This document shows, one piece after another, positions 46,008 through 56,040 of a DNA stretch of 64,000 nt. Each line of letters begins with the position of its first letter. The first letter of the stretch is position 1. The translations under genes were made by a program, and so were the position numbers. The DNA lies in assembly GCF_003318255.1 (NCBI RefSeq), contig NZ_QOCF01000019.1:86113-150112 (forward strand). Reading direction: 5' to 3'. Under the pieces are notes generated by a model. It worked only from the letters and a program-made list of their open reading frames with translations. It ran no database searches and had not been told where the DNA came from. This stretch comes from Ruegeria sp. A3M17. Its GTDB lineage: Bacteria; Pseudomonadota; Alphaproteobacteria; Rhodobacterales; Rhodobacteraceae.

Positions 46008-46261
46008 ACGAACCTCGGGACGTTAGAATAAAGCGGCTGAAGATGCGATCCATGCGGCGTGGGATCAAGGAAATGGATCTGATCCTGTCGGCCTATGCTG
46101 ACCGAAATCTGACGGCCATGGAGCCGTCGGATCTGGATAATTATGATGCGTTGCTGCACGAAAACGACCAGGATCTTTATCAATGGGTCACAGGGCAGGC
46201 GCAGCCGCCTGAATCCTATTCCGAATTGATATCGGACATCGCGCAGACCTTTCAAAAATAA
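46004..46261 (+). CDS. sdhE: Succinate dehydrogenase flavinylation factor SdhE
   Basis: 85 aa with the SdhE motif RRGIKEMDLIL and the second helix EPSDLDNYDALL. It promotes covalent FAD attachment to SdhA. GTG start overlapping the XRE stop codon, so translation is coupled. No sdh genes nearby. Confidence 0.92.
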   Translation: MNEPRDVRIKRLKMRSMRRGIKEMDLILSAYADRNLTAMEPSDLDNYDALLHENDQDLYQWVTGQAQPPESYSELISDIAQTFQK

Positions 46262-46339
46262 AAGAAAACCCGGCTTAACCGATTTTTCGGGATTTCCATT
46301 CATCCTGTCTGAAACAGCGCGACTGAATCGGAGGATCGG

Positions 46340-46837
46340 ATGAGTATGGAAATGCAGGTCTCCGCGCCGGGAACCAAAGGGTTCATGACCAGCTATCTTG
46401 AGGCACTTGCCTTGGTGGAACGGCTGCACCGGTTGCTATTGGACGTCATCAAGGATGAGTTTGAACGTGTCGGCGTATTGGAGATCAACGCCGTGCAGGC
46501 CCTGCTTTTGTTCAATATCGGCGACCATGAAGTCACCGCAGGTGAACTGAAAAGCCGCGGGTATTATCAGGGCAGCAATGTCAGCTATAACCTGAAAAAG
46601 CTGGTCGAAATGGGGTACATGCATCATCAAAGATGCGAGATCGACCGCCGGTCCGTAAGGGTTCGGTTGACCCCGCGCGGGCGTGAGATACGCGATGTCG
46701 TATCCGAGCTGTTTTTGCGCCACGCTGAGGGGCTGCAAAATCGCGGCGTGTTGGGGCTGGAAGGCATCGACGACATCACCACATCCCTGCGGCGGGTCGA
46801 GCGGTATTGGACTGACCAAATTCGCTACATCTATTGA
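46340..46837 (+). CDS. MarR-family winged-helix regulator, LdtR-like
   Basis: 165 aa, winged-helix protein with AGELKSRGYYQGSNVSYNLK as recognition region and DRRSVRVRLTPRGREI as the wing. The very regular sequence matches the alphaproteobacterial LdtR group, which in Liberibacter and relatives controls cell-wall L,D-transpeptidase genes and stress responses. AGGATCGG precedes the ATG. It converges with the DUF1194 gene without a gap. Confidence 0.85.
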   Translation: MSMEMQVSAPGTKGFMTSYLEALALVERLHRLLLDVIKDEFERVGVLEINAVQALLLFNIGDHEVTAGELKSRGYYQGSNVSYNLKKLVEMGYMHHQRCEIDRRSVRVRLTPRGREIRDVVSELFLRHAEGLQNRGVLGLEGIDDITTSLRRVERYWTDQIRYIY

Positions 46838-47560
46838 TCAGGGGCGCAGGGTATCTGTGGCGTCGGACAGGGTGAGCCCCTCCAGCTCGCGTATCAGTTT
46901 TCGGGTCATCGCGTCCTCATAGGCCTCAAAGCCCAAAGCGACTTCGACGAAGGCTCCGGCCCCCAGAATAACCCATGTGTTGTAATAGGCGGAAAGCTCA
47001 CCGACCTGAACATAGCGTTTGTCGCCATGACTGGGATCGTCTGCTCCGATCACCAGCCCGTTGATCGTGATGCCGGTGTTTTCCAGTTCGGCTTTCACGC
47101 TGCGTGGATGAGGGCCCAGATTGTGCTTGCCGTCCCCTGACAGATCCAACGTGCGTTTCCAGCAGTTCGGTTGCTGTGACAGTAGATTAGCTCCGAACCG
47201 CATTGCCGATCCAACAGCCGTGCCTTGTGGTGCGTTACCCCGCGTGACGGTCTTCAATTGGTTGCTGATCCGTGCAAGATCTTGTGCCGTGCGGACCTCA
47301 GTCCAGTTTACCAACATGCGTTGATGGCGGGTTTCGCTCCATTCGTAGATTGCCAATCGCACCGGCGGGCTGGCGTCGGACAGGATCAGTTGCACAACTT
47401 CGGGGCGCTGCAGGGCCGCAGCCAGACCGCCGGTTTGCATCCCATACTCGGTGCTGTCGACCGAACCGGACACGTCCAGCCCCAACGCCAATGCTTGCCT
47501 GCATTCCGACGCGGCGGTGCTGGCGAGCATGGAAAGTACTGCGGCCAGGAGGCGGATCAT
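46838..47560 (-). CDS. DUF1194 protein (vWA-like, secreted)
   Basis: 240 aa with a signal peptide (about 1-17). A von Willebrand A-like fold with MIDAS-type DVSGSVDSTEY, a Thr in NAPQGTAVG and the acidic DLSGDGKHN. It binds a divalent cation and probably a protein partner in the periplasm. It is a diverged copy of the gene just upstream (47557-48261), with which it overlaps by four bases. Confidence 0.85.
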   Translation of the reverse strand: MIRLLAAVLSMLASTAASECRQALALGLDVSGSVDSTEYGMQTGGLAAALQRPEVVQLILSDASPPVRLAIYEWSETRHQRMLVNWTEVRTAQDLARISNQLKTVTRGNAPQGTAVGSAMRFGANLLSQQPNCWKRTLDLSGDGKHNLGPHPRSVKAELENTGITINGLVIGADDPSHGDKRYVQVGELSAYYNTWVILGAGAFVEVALGFEAYEDAMTRKLIRELEGLTLSDATDTLRP

Positions 47561-48261
47561 TGATGCGCACCCTCCTTCAACGCACCTATCTGCAACCCTT
47601 TCAATTCCCGTTCCAGCTTGCGGCGCATCGCGCGCTCAAAATCCTCGAACCCTTGTGCGATTTCTAAAAATGCGCCAGGGCCGTGCAGAACGTTGTTTTC
47701 GAAGAACGGGATGAGAAACAGCTCTCCTTCAAAGTCCGCAGCGTTGATCACCAACCCGTTGACCACGACGTTTTGAAAGGGAAAGTGCCGGTATGCTGAG
47801 TCCGGCCCATAGCCGTCATTGTTTGAGCCATCGCCGGACAGATCGATAGTTTGGAACAGGCAGGGCGGCGCTTGTTGCATCAAGGTCGCGCCAAATGCCA
47901 AGGCATAGCCCATTGCCGTGGCCGAAGCGCTATCCGAACGAACAGATTGCTGCACCGTTGAGGCCGCAACCAGCAGATCGGCCTCGGTGTTGATCATGGA
48001 CCAGTTCAGAATAACGCGCTGTGTGGTGCGGCCGCTCCACTCGTACACGGCTAATGCGACCGGCGCGGGCGAGGAAAAAAACGCCTCGACCACTTCTGGT
48101 GCGATCAATGCAGCGGCCAGACCCTGTCGCTGCAAAACGTCTTCATTCTCATCCACCGAAGTCGAGATATCTATAGCCAGCGCCAGGGCAAGCCGGCAGG
48201 TCTCGGCCCGAACGGGGCTGGCCAGAACGGCCAGACCCAATGCTATCAGCCAGCGGATCAC
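47557..48261 (-). CDS. DUF1194 protein (second copy)
   Basis: 234 aa, signal peptide ending VRA (about residue 19). MIDAS-like DISTSVDENED and DLSGDGSNNDG as in its neighbour, but with Thr for Gly in the first motif. Overlaps glyoxalase I by four bases upstream and the other DUF1194 gene downstream, so the three genes form one tightly coupled unit. Function unknown. Confidence 0.85.
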   Translation of the reverse strand: MIRWLIALGLAVLASPVRAETCRLALALAIDISTSVDENEDVLQRQGLAAALIAPEVVEAFFSSPAPVALAVYEWSGRTTQRVILNWSMINTEADLLVAASTVQQSVRSDSASATAMGYALAFGATLMQQAPPCLFQTIDLSGDGSNNDGYGPDSAYRHFPFQNVVVNGLVINAADFEGELFLIPFFENNVLHGPGAFLEIAQGFEDFERAMRRKLERELKGLQIGALKEGAHQ

Positions 48262-48686
48262 CAGTGACCGGCACTTTCCATGCTGGCCCAGGGCTCGGCC
48301 GGTTCCAGCGCGTCACCATTTTGCAGCAGCTCGACCGAGATATTGTCGGGTGAGCGTACAAACGCCATACGCCCGTCACGCGGTGGGCGATTGATCACGA
48401 CGCCGTTGTTCTGCAGGCGCTGGCAAACGTCATAGATGTTGTCGACCCCATAAGCGAGATGCCCGAAATGACGACTGTCGCTGGGCAAAGTGTCATCCCC
48501 ATCCCAGTTATGGGTCAGTTCGATCGGCCGATCCTCTTGTCCTGGAGGGGCCATGAAGATCAGCGAAAACCGGCCCGCTTCGCTGTCATAACGGCGGGTT
48601 TCCTTCAGGCCCAGCAGTTCGTAGAACGCCATCGACTTCTCCAGATCCTTCACGCGGACCATGGTGTGAAGATATGTCAGCCCCAT
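48258..48686 (-). CDS. gloA: Lactoylglutathione lyase (glyoxalase I)
   Basis: 142 aa VOC protein of the GloA type. Metal ligands expected at His (LHTMVRV), Glu (PIELTHNW), His (FGHLAYGV) and Glu (ISVELLQNG) are all present. It isomerises the methylglyoxal-glutathione hemithioacetal. First gene of the unit with two DUF1194 genes. Confidence 0.9.
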   Translation of the reverse strand: MGLTYLHTMVRVKDLEKSMAFYELLGLKETRRYDSEAGRFSLIFMAPPGQEDRPIELTHNWDGDDTLPSDSRHFGHLAYGVDNIYDVCQRLQNNGVVINRPPRDGRMAFVRSPDNISVELLQNGDALEPAEPWASMESAGHW

Positions 48687-48861
48687 TGTGGCTTCCTTTC
48701 TATTCAGGTGATGCGCTGCAGCTTAGCGCGCGGGCCAAGCGTGTCGAGGGGCAGGGCGGACACAATTTGGAATTTGCGACGCTTGGTGCACATGTCGCGG
48801 TTCCGGTCTGGGAATTGCCGATATATAGTGGTGGGCGACTCATTGCTGGAAAGGAACTTTC

Positions 48862-49773
48862 ATGCCGCTGTCCTCTGACCAACTGGCCGAGATCGAAGCG
48901 CAACGGGCGCAATCGCATCCAACACGCCGCGTTGTGGCTGAGGGGATGGAAGACCACCTCTATACCGCGCATCAGGTGCTGGACCACGGATTTGTGCGCG
49001 TCATTGACTACATGGGGGATGACGCAGCAATTTGTCAGGCGGCACGCGTATCTTACGGCAAGGGCACCAAATCAGTGCAGAATGACGAGGGGCTGATCCG
49101 CTATCTGATGCGGCACTGGCACTCAACCCCGTTCGAGATGTGCGAAATCAAGCTGCACGTCAAACTGCCGGTCTTTGTGGCCCGTCAATGGATTCGTCAC
49201 CGCACCGCCAACGTGAACGAATACTCGGCCCGATATTCGATTCTGGACCGCGAGTTCTATATCCCTGCACCGGACCACGTGGCCGCGCAGTCCGAAGTGA
49301 ACAATCAGGGCCGCGGCGACGCCCTGCAAGGCGAAGAGGCGGCCCGCGTTCTGGAAATGCTCAAGGCCGACAGTGCGCGGTGTTATGACAATTACGAAGC
49401 CATGATCAACCAGGATGGTCAGCAGGGGCTGGCGCGTGAACTGGCACGCATGAACTTGCCTGCGAATATCTACACGCAGTGGTACTGGAAGGTGGATCTG
49501 CACAACCTGTTCCATTTCCTGCGCCTGCGGGCGGACCCGCACGCTCAGTACGAAATCCGGGTCTATGCCGACATGATGTGCAAGATCGTCGCTGACTGGG
49601 TGCCCTTCGCGTATAAAGCGTTCGAAGATTACCGTCTGGGTGCGGTTAACCTTTCGGCGCAGATGGTTGATAGCCTGCGACGTATGCTGGCCGGTGAAAC
49701 TGTGACGCAGGAAAATTCGGGCATGACGGCGCGGGAATGGCGCGAGTTCGAGGCTGTCATTCACAAGGGGTAA
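48862..49773 (+). CDS. thyX: FAD-dependent thymidylate synthase
   Basis: 303 aa. The ThyX motif [15 protein letters not shown] begins at Arg112. It makes dTMP from dUMP using methylene-THF and NADPH. It is larger than the usual 230-250 aa because of an N-terminal extension. AAGGAAC precedes the ATG. The 230 bp that follow hold no gene but include an AACGGCC/GGCCGTT hairpin near 49948-49968. Confidence 0.95.
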   Translation: MPLSSDQLAEIEAQRAQSHPTRRVVAEGMEDHLYTAHQVLDHGFVRVIDYMGDDAAICQAARVSYGKGTKSVQNDEGLIRYLMRHWHSTPFEMCEIKLHVKLPVFVARQWIRHRTANVNEYSARYSILDREFYIPAPDHVAAQSEVNNQGRGDALQGEEAARVLEMLKADSARCYDNYEAMINQDGQQGLARELARMNLPANIYTQWYWKVDLHNLFHFLRLRADPHAQYEIRVYADMMCKIVADWVPFAYKAFEDYRLGAVNLSAQMVDSLRRMLAGETVTQENSGMTAREWREFEAVIHKG

Positions 49774-50002
49774 GACCGCCAGTAGCCATACTTCTGATGT
49801 CATGATGCCTTTTTGAATGGCTCATAACATCAGTCATCAGTGTGATGTGGGAACGCTCGGAAATCGTGGTGTTTGGCTAAAAAGAAAGCACTCATGCCGA
49901 TTCCAAACCGACGCGAGGGTAAGGTTTCAAACCCATGAGAATGGACAACGGCCGGAAATTGGCCGTTGGCCTGCTTTTAGTACCCGCAGATGACGGGGTG
50001 TT

Positions 50003-50209
50003 TTATAACGGCTTCAAATCAGAGGCCATTTGGCGGCCGTCGCGTCCGTCTTCCAACTCATACGAGACTTTCTGATTGTCAGCGAGTCCGGTCAGACCGG
50101 ACCGTTCTACGGCCGAGATATGAACAAAAACGTCCTTGCCACCTTCGTCAGGGGCAATAAACCCATAGCCTTTCGTGGTATTAAACCATTTCACGGTGCC
50201 AGTTGGCAT
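50003..50209 (-). CDS. Cold-shock protein (CspA family)
   Basis: 68 aa, one cold-shock domain with RNP1 KGYGFIA and RNP2 VFVHIS. An RNA chaperone. Ribosome site AAGGAGA. The ~215 bp between it and the ArsC-like gene form a long possible 5' UTR, as is common for csp genes with temperature-dependent leaders. Confidence 0.95.
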   Translation of the reverse strand: MPTGTVKWFNTTKGYGFIAPDEGGKDVFVHISAVERSGLTGLADNQKVSYELEDGRDGRQMASDLKPL

Positions 50210-50424
50210 TTCCCGTGTCTCCTTCTACTTACACGTTGTCCCACAAATTGGTGGGGGCAGTGGTTGACGTAACCACAACGCATCACCGCTTCGCCCACAC
50301 GACGCAGCCCGAATTGTGTGTTTCGTCTTTTTCAACATTGCACGGTGAAGTAAAAAATCAAGAATTACTGGAAGTAGCAGGCAAAAATGCCCAAAATTCA
50401 TACAAGTACAGGAATGGTCCCAAA

Positions 50425-50742
50425 ATGCGTCTATATGGCCTGAAAAATTGCGATACTTGCCGTAAGGCATTGAAAGAAATTGAAAATATTGAATTTATAG
50501 ACGTTCGAACGCAAGGTGTTCCCGATTCTGTCCTGACAGAGGCGTTTGATACGTTCGGCGAAGCTTTGCTCAATACCCGGTCAACAACTTGGCGTGGATT
50601 GGACGCGGAACAACGCACGCGACCACATCTGGAGTTGCTGAAGGAACACCCGACTTTGATGAAGCGCCCCTTGATCGAAGATGACGGTACGTTGTTGTTG
50701 GGCTGGACCGCGAAAACCAAGGCAAGTCTTGGCGTTGCCTGA
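50425..50742 (+). CDS. ArsC/Spx-family protein
   Basis: 105 aa thioredoxin-fold protein with CDTCRKALK (Cys9/Cys12) and LMKRPLIEDDG, the ArsC-like C-terminal motif. It belongs to the YffB/Spx-like group, probably a glutathione-dependent thiol reductase rather than an arsenate reductase; no ars genes are near. Longer in-frame extensions upstream are not supported. Confidence 0.85.
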   Translation: MRLYGLKNCDTCRKALKEIENIEFIDVRTQGVPDSVLTEAFDTFGEALLNTRSTTWRGLDAEQRTRPHLELLKEHPTLMKRPLIEDDGTLLLGWTAKTKASLGVA

Positions 50743-50781
50743 TTGGGCGCTTATGTGTCTGACGTAAATATGAGGGTTTAA

Positions 50782-51150
50782 ATGCGCAACGCATCAATGA
50801 TTTTGGGCGTCATTGCCGGTTTGATCGGAATGATTGTTGGCTTTTTTGGGTATGGCTATATCGAATTTATAGACCATTACGGTGAGATCGAAGGCCTTGC
50901 CGAACAAGTGGACAACGTACAGTTCATCCAGACTGCTTCCATTATTGCGCCTTTGCTGGCCATCGCGGGGGGCGCAATGGCTCATGCGCGGGCTCTGATC
51001 GGTGGAATATTGCTGCTGATCTCAGCCGTCGGGATGTATTTTGCGTTTGGATTCAACGCTTTTACGATGTTTCCGGTGGCCTTTGCCGCCGTGGCAGGCA
51101 TCCTTGGGCTGGCAGCGGGAAAACCGGACGAGCCCAAGGCACATTTCTAG
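50782..51150 (+). CDS. Small membrane protein
   Basis: 122 aa with four hydrophobic helices (ILGVIAGLIGMIVGFFGYGY first). Gly/Ala-rich, resembling DUF4064-like membrane proteins. It converges with the DoxX gene of the buf operon, one base apart. Function unknown. Confidence 0.65.
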   Translation: MRNASMILGVIAGLIGMIVGFFGYGYIEFIDHYGEIEGLAEQVDNVQFIQTASIIAPLLAIAGGAMAHARALIGGILLLISAVGMYFAFGFNAFTMFPVAFAAVAGILGLAAGKPDEPKAHF

Positions 51151-51151
51151 G

Positions 51152-51679
51152 TCATTTTACGTGCAGGGCCCGGTCGACAGACAAGGGGCCTGCGCCGTTG
51201 ATCACAATAACGAGCAGCACGAAAGTCCAGAGCGTCCGCTGGTCCAGCACGTTTGCTGCGGCGGTGAAATAGCTTCCCAGCGCTGTGCCATGCCCGGTGA
51301 CGTCGACAATTGTCTGAACCCAGACAAATCCGATCATACCCAAGGCCGCCAGCCGGGACAGAAGGCCGACTAGAATCAAGGCCGGCAGTAGAAACTCGGC
51401 CCAGGTGCCGGCAACTGCGATCACCCAATAAGAAAAGCCAAGTTGTGAACTGTCATAACTGACGGCTTCCATCGCTTTGGGAAATATCTGGACATATGCA
51501 CCGTCAGACGGGAACAGGAAACCCAAAATACCACTGCCAAGTTTGGTGGTTGCTGAGTTCCAATAATAGACAAGCAGCGTCGCGGCAAAAACCACCCGGG
51601 CCAGTGTTGGCGTGAGCCAGCCAGAGGTCATTTCCAGCCGACCCAGGGTATTATTGTGAAGAGAGATCAGGGCAGTCAT
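51152..51679 (-). CDS. bufD: DoxX-family membrane protein of the buf operon
   Basis: 175 aa with four membrane helices and the DoxX pattern (ARVVFAATLLVYYWNSATTK, ALILVGLLSRLAALGMIGFV). DoxX genes often close bufferin operons. Overlaps bufC by four bases. Possible role in membrane redox or copper export linked to the peptide; this is inferred. Confidence 0.82.
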   Translation of the reverse strand: MTALISLHNNTLGRLEMTSGWLTPTLARVVFAATLLVYYWNSATTKLGSGILGFLFPSDGAYVQIFPKAMEAVSYDSSQLGFSYWVIAVAGTWAEFLLPALILVGLLSRLAALGMIGFVWVQTIVDVTGHGTALGSYFTAAANVLDQRTLWTFVLLVIVINGAGPLSVDRALHVK

Positions 51680-52437
51680 GTTGCCAGCCTTTCGATAGAC
51701 ACAGAAGTAATCGCGCCGCCCTGCAAAAGCAGCGCCAGAGTGGCCCCAAGGTCAAATTCGGGGAATTCGGCAGAGGTATGTTCGAATGCCTCGCCAATGG
51801 TAAGCCCGGCCTGAATGTGGGCGATCCAGTCCGCTCCGCCTTTGGGCAGCAAATGCGGGGCCGGGTCGAATTCGGGTCGGGTGATCAGGATATCTTCGGA
51901 CCCGGGTGCAGGTTTTGGTGCACCGTCTTCGGAATTGAAGCGCCAGATCGAAAACAACGGCCAGTCCGAACGAAGAACCTTCAAGGATGGTGCAAACTCC
52001 AGCTTCGCCAGAACGATCTCTTCTGGTGGGATGGCCAGCGCATCAGGCGGTGCCGCCTGGCTGTCGGCAGAGTGGTAGGACCGGCGCAGTGCCAGTTCCA
52101 GACGCGCTACGTCGGCAAGGTAGCCAAGGTGCGACAGTTGCTCCATCCCGGCAAGGAACTCCGGAAATTCCTCACCGTAGAACATCATCAGCGGTGAAGA
52201 CGGGGGGTGTTTGCGCAGGAAAAGCCCGGCAAGCCCATCCATGTTCTGAGATCCCAACAGCTGTGTGATCACCGGAAAGGCCTGATGCATCGCTTCGGTC
52301 AGCGAAACAGCCACGTTGTTGCGGTAAACGCTGAACCGCCGCCCGGCGGGGCGTTCTGCGGCATCCCACAAACCGTCCGGAACAGCCGCCGACGGGTCAA
52401 GCAGGGCTGCGCGGAACGTGGTTTGCGAAACGCTCAT
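51676..52437 (-). CDS. bufC: BufC/HvfC-type protein (DUF2063)
   Basis: 253 aa. DUF2063 N-terminal domain ([39 protein letters not shown]) and a C-terminal part about 100 aa long. In MNIO systems this partner supports precursor recognition and modification. It starts MSVSQTT at 52437, overlapping bufB by four bases; a longer in-frame extension upstream lies in bufB and is rejected. Confidence 0.85.
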   Translation of the reverse strand: MSVSQTTFRAALLDPSAAVPDGLWDAAERPAGRRFSVYRNNVAVSLTEAMHQAFPVITQLLGSQNMDGLAGLFLRKHPPSSPLMMFYGEEFPEFLAGMEQLSHLGYLADVARLELALRRSYHSADSQAAPPDALAIPPEEIVLAKLEFAPSLKVLRSDWPLFSIWRFNSEDGAPKPAPGSEDILITRPEFDPAPHLLPKGGADWIAHIQAGLTIGEAFEHTSAEFPEFDLGATLALLLQGGAITSVSIERLAT

Positions 52438-53291
52438 GCGGGGATGCGGTCCAGTGCCGCCTGAGCCCGATCTGCTTCGGCCCGAAGAACGGACCAGTCG
52501 GGTACGTCCGTATCCCATTCGATCAGAACGGGTTTGGGGCCGGAACGGTCCAACACGTAATCCAGCAGCGCCCACACCGGATCGACGACCTCGCGACCGT
52601 GGCTGTCGATCAGCAAGGGACGCCCATGATCGTCTTCGTCTTCGTCATGACCGCCAAGGTGTATCTCGTGGACATTGTTCAGCGGGTAGGCATCGATGTA
52701 GCTCTGCGGCGAGAAGTCCAGATTCGTTGCCGACACGAAGACATTGTTCACATCCAGCAAAAGACCACATCCTGTCCGACGTGCGATTTCCCGCAGGAAG
52801 TCAGGCTCGGACCATGAGCTTTCTTCAAAAGCCAAATAGCTGGACGGGTTTTCTAGCAGCATTTGCCGCCCCACGGTTTCCTGAACCTGGTCTATATGGG
52901 CACAGATTCGCTCCAGCGTTTCGTCAGTGTAGGGCAGGGGCAGAAGATCATTCAGGAAATGACTGTCATGGGTCGACCAGGCCAGATGCTCGGAAAAGCT
53001 GGCCGGATTCAGCCACCCCACCAAGTGTTTCAAGCGCGCCAGATGATCGGGGTCCAAGGGGCCTTCTCCACCAATCGAGAGACCAACGCCGTGGACGGAA
53101 ATGGGAAATTTTTCAGAGAGGTGACGCAATTGCGCAAGCGGCCTGCCGCCATCACCCATGTAGTTTTCGGCATGGATCTCAAGCCAGCCGACCGGATGCG
53201 CGTGGTCCAAAATCTGGTCGTAATGCTGGGGTTTATACCCGACCCCTGGTGCCGCGGGCAGCCTGTTCGATTGACGTGAACTATCCAGCAT
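52434..53291 (-). CDS. bufB: MNIO-family (DUF692) bufferin maturase
   Basis: 285 aa, TIM-barrel multinuclear non-heme iron-dependent oxidative enzyme. Metal-site residues appear in [59 protein letters not shown] and [10 protein letters not shown]. It modifies Cys residues of BufA. ATG at 53291 with GGAGG 8 bp upstream; a TTG two codons earlier is possible. It sits after bufA1 behind a hairpin. Confidence 0.9.
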   Translation of the reverse strand: MLDSSRQSNRLPAAPGVGYKPQHYDQILDHAHPVGWLEIHAENYMGDGGRPLAQLRHLSEKFPISVHGVGLSIGGEGPLDPDHLARLKHLVGWLNPASFSEHLAWSTHDSHFLNDLLPLPYTDETLERICAHIDQVQETVGRQMLLENPSSYLAFEESSWSEPDFLREIARRTGCGLLLDVNNVFVSATNLDFSPQSYIDAYPLNNVHEIHLGGHDEDEDDHGRPLLIDSHGREVVDPVWALLDYVLDRSGPKPVLIEWDTDVPDWSVLRAEADRAQAALDRIPA

Positions 53292-53310
53292 GTGCAAATC
53301 CTCCGGTCAC

Positions 53311-53337
53311 GAAAAGAGGCGGGCGATTGGGCCCGCC
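53311..53337 (-). terminator. Partial terminator between bufA1 and bufB
   Basis: On the minus strand GGCGGGC (53337-53331) pairs with GCCCGCC (53324-53318) around CCAATC, followed by TCTTTTC. It has the form of an intrinsic terminator but lies inside the operon, so it probably lowers transcription of the enzyme genes relative to the precursor gene. Confidence 0.7.
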
Positions 53338-53361
53338 CCTCCGGTTCTCAGATGCTTAGGC

Positions 53362-53664
53362 TTATGCCGGCAGGTCGCGCTCCAGCGGTTCCAGCGAACC
53401 TTCACGCGCTGCACCATCTGCCGACTTGGGCAGTTCGATATCGGCGCAGGTTCCAGCGTCGACCAAAGTCCAGGCGTTGCCCTGATAGTCAACGGTCGAG
53501 GTGCCCGCGCAGGTGGTGCCGGGGCCAGCGGCACAATCGTTCTGACCGGCCAGCGAAACGCCATAGCATTTCTCTTTGGCTTGTGCGGAGGCGGTTGTGG
53601 CGACGCCAGATACGGCTGCTGCAACTGCGCTTGCGATAACCAGGGTTTTTGCGGTGTTCGACAT
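53362..53664 (-). CDS. bufA1: Bufferin precursor peptide (DUF2282)
   Basis: 100 aa: a signal peptide (1-27, ending ASA), then a DUF2282 core with four Cys (33, 44, 52, 73) in EKCYG, NDCAAG, TTCAGT and GTCADIEL. The family consists of copper-chelating RiPPs whose Cys are oxidised by MNIO enzymes. A C-terminal acidic tail ([10 protein letters not shown]) follows the core. Transcribed first in the operon. 53665-53886 upstream holds its promoter; no specific sigma motif was assigned. Confidence 0.9.
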   Translation of the reverse strand: MSNTAKTLVIASAVAAAVSGVATTASAQAKEKCYGVSLAGQNDCAAGPGTTCAGTSTVDYQGNAWTLVDAGTCADIELPKSADGAAREGSLEPLERDLPA

Positions 53665-53839
53665 CTCGGTAATCCCTTTTGATGACTGCGTATGTCTTCT
53701 TGTGACAATGACAAAGGTAGTAGCTAAATCGGGGCAGGTGAATTCACGAGCCCGTGTCTCACAACCCCGTCAAAGAGCGTAATGCCCTCTTGAAGGTTAA
53801 CAAACTGTTTTTGAAATGAAAAATAGAAAATGTTTCAAC

Positions 53840-53861
53840 CCGACCCCAAATTCGGGGTCGG
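53840..53861 (-). terminator. Likely thrS terminator
   Basis: CCGACCCC (53840-53847) pairs with GGGGTCGG (53854-53861) over a 6-nt loop, just past the thrS stop. The minus-strand run after it is only moderately T-rich. Confidence 0.55.
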
Positions 53862-53886
53862 ATTTCGGGCAATTTGTAGCCGAATG

Positions 53887-55845
53887 TTACAGAAGATCAG
53901 GCGGCGTCGCGGCCAATGACAGCTCTTTTGTTACAGCCTCAAGCGATTGAACCTGTGTCTGTTTTTCACCGAGCCGGCGCACACTTACGGTACGCTCTTC
54001 AACTTCGCGGTGACCCACGGCCAGAATGACCGGAACCTTGCCGACCGAATGTTCTCGGACTTTGTAGTTGATCTTCTCGTTGCGGATATCCGCCTCGACG
54101 CGCACGCCTGCGGCCTTGAGTGTCTCAACCACTTCCAGCACATAGTCATCCGCTTCGGACGTGATCGAGGCGACAACCACCTGGCGCGGGGCCAGCCAGA
54201 ACGGCAGCTTACCGGCATGCTCCTCGATCATGATACCGACGAAACGCTCGAACGAGCCCAGGCAGGCGCGGTGCAACATATAGGGGCGCTGCTTGCTACC
54301 GTCAGCGGCAATATAGGTCGCACCCAAGCGTTCAGGCAGGTTCGGATCAACCTGGAAAGTGCCGCACTGCCAGACCCGGCCAATTGCATCGGTCAGATAG
54401 AAATCCAGTTTGGGCCCATAGAAGGCGCCATCCCCGGGCTCCAGTGTGAATTCGCGACCAGTGGCTTTGATGGCGGCTTCCAGAGCGCCTTCGACATGAT
54501 CCCAGCTTTCGTCACTTCCGACACGTTTTTCCGGACGAGTTGCGAATTTGATCTCGAACTTTTCAAATCCGAGGTCCGCATAGACGTCCGCAAGGTAGTT
54601 GATGAACTTGGCGCATTCGTCTTGAATCTGGTCTTCGGTGCAGAAGATATGGCCGTCATCCTGTGTGAAACCTCGTACACGCATAATACCATGCAACGCG
54701 CCTGAGGGTTCGTAGCGCGAGCATGATCCGAACTCGGCCAGCCGCAGGGGCAGGTCGCGATAGGATTTCAGGCCCTGATTGAACACTTGCACATGGCAGG
54801 GGCAATTCATCGGCTTGAGCGCGTTGACGGCCTTTTCCTTGGCATGTTCCTCTTCAACTTCGACGATGAACATGTGTTCCTGATATTTGTCCCAGTGGCC
54901 GGAGGCTTCCCACAATTTACGGTCTACGACCTGAGGCGTGTTGATTTCACGATACCCACCTGCGCGTTGTTTGCGGCGCATGTAATCCTGAAGCGTGGTG
55001 TAGATGGTCCAGCCGTTTGGATGCCAGAACACCTGACCAGGGGCCTCTTCCTGCATATGGAACAGGTTCATTTCCTTACCCAGCTTACGGTGGTCGCGCT
55101 TGGCGGCCTCTTCCAGCCTATGCAGGTGCGCTTTGAGCTTTTCCTTGCCGGTGAAGGCCACGCCGTAAATGCGTTGCAGCATCGCGCGGTCGCTATCACC
55201 GCGCCAATAGGCGCCGGCAATGCTCATCAGCTTGAAGGCGTCGCCCGGCAATTGGCCGGTGTGCTGCAAGTGCGGGCCACGGCACAAATCCTGCCAGTGA
55301 CCGTGCCAGTACATGCGCAGGGGTTCATCACCCGGAATGGCTTCGATCAGTTCGACCTTATAAGGCTCGTCGTTTGCCTTGTAGAATTCGATCGCGCGCT
55401 GACGATCCCAGATTTCGGTAGTGACGGGATCGCGCTTGTTGATGATCTCTTTCATCTTTTTCTCGATGAGGCCAAGATCTTCGGGGGTAAACGGTTCTTC
55501 CCGGTCGAAATCGTAGTACCAGCCGTTGTCAATCACGGGGCCGATGGTAACCTTGGTTGCGGGCCAGATTTCCTGAACTGCACGCGCCATCACATGGGCC
55601 AGATCGTGACGGATCAGCTCATTGGCTTGTTCCTCATCTTTCATGGTGTGGATGGCGATCTGCGCGTCAGATTCGATGGGCCACTGCAGGTCCCAGTGCT
55701 GGCCGTTCACGGTGGCCGAGATGGCCTTTTTGGCCAGCGAGGTCGAGATGTCGGCAGCCACCTGCGCGGGCGTCACGCCTGCGTCAAAGGATCGGGAACT
55801 GCCATCGGGAAAAGTAAGGGAGACTGACTGTGAGTCCAGGGCCAT
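53887..55845 (-). CDS. thrS: Threonyl-tRNA synthetase
   Basis: 652 aa, full length: TGS domain (about 1-65), the editing domain with [11 protein letters not shown], then the class II core with [27 protein letters not shown] and [13 protein letters not shown], and an anticodon-binding domain. ATG at 55845 follows GAGGAG; an upstream extension to 55875 is not needed. Confidence 0.97.
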   Translation of the reverse strand: MALDSQSVSLTFPDGSSRSFDAGVTPAQVAADISTSLAKKAISATVNGQHWDLQWPIESDAQIAIHTMKDEEQANELIRHDLAHVMARAVQEIWPATKVTIGPVIDNGWYYDFDREEPFTPEDLGLIEKKMKEIINKRDPVTTEIWDRQRAIEFYKANDEPYKVELIEAIPGDEPLRMYWHGHWQDLCRGPHLQHTGQLPGDAFKLMSIAGAYWRGDSDRAMLQRIYGVAFTGKEKLKAHLHRLEEAAKRDHRKLGKEMNLFHMQEEAPGQVFWHPNGWTIYTTLQDYMRRKQRAGGYREINTPQVVDRKLWEASGHWDKYQEHMFIVEVEEEHAKEKAVNALKPMNCPCHVQVFNQGLKSYRDLPLRLAEFGSCSRYEPSGALHGIMRVRGFTQDDGHIFCTEDQIQDECAKFINYLADVYADLGFEKFEIKFATRPEKRVGSDESWDHVEGALEAAIKATGREFTLEPGDGAFYGPKLDFYLTDAIGRVWQCGTFQVDPNLPERLGATYIAADGSKQRPYMLHRACLGSFERFVGIMIEEHAGKLPFWLAPRQVVVASITSEADDYVLEVVETLKAAGVRVEADIRNEKINYKVREHSVGKVPVILAVGHREVEERTVSVRRLGEKQTQVQSLEAVTKELSLAATPPDLL

Positions 55846-56040
55846 ATCGGCTCTCCTCGTCGGTTTGGCGCCCACTGAACGCCCGGTTGCGGGTTATGTG
55901 TGTTTGATCCATTTGGCAGTTGCAGCATGACCTGTCAAGCACCCAACCGCGCTGTGGCTGACGCGGCGGGAGGTTCGAATTCGGGAATTGCAGCCACCGT
56001 GCAGCCGTGCATGATGAACTCCAAAAGGAAAGAGGGCGAC

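Noticed and set aside
52418..53359. 313-codon plus-strand frame across bufB
   Set aside because: Opposite the MNIO gene; Arg/Pro/Ser-rich without any domain.
54787..55827. 346-codon open frame opposite thrS
   Set aside because: Antisense shadow of thrS with a composition typical of reverse-frame translation.
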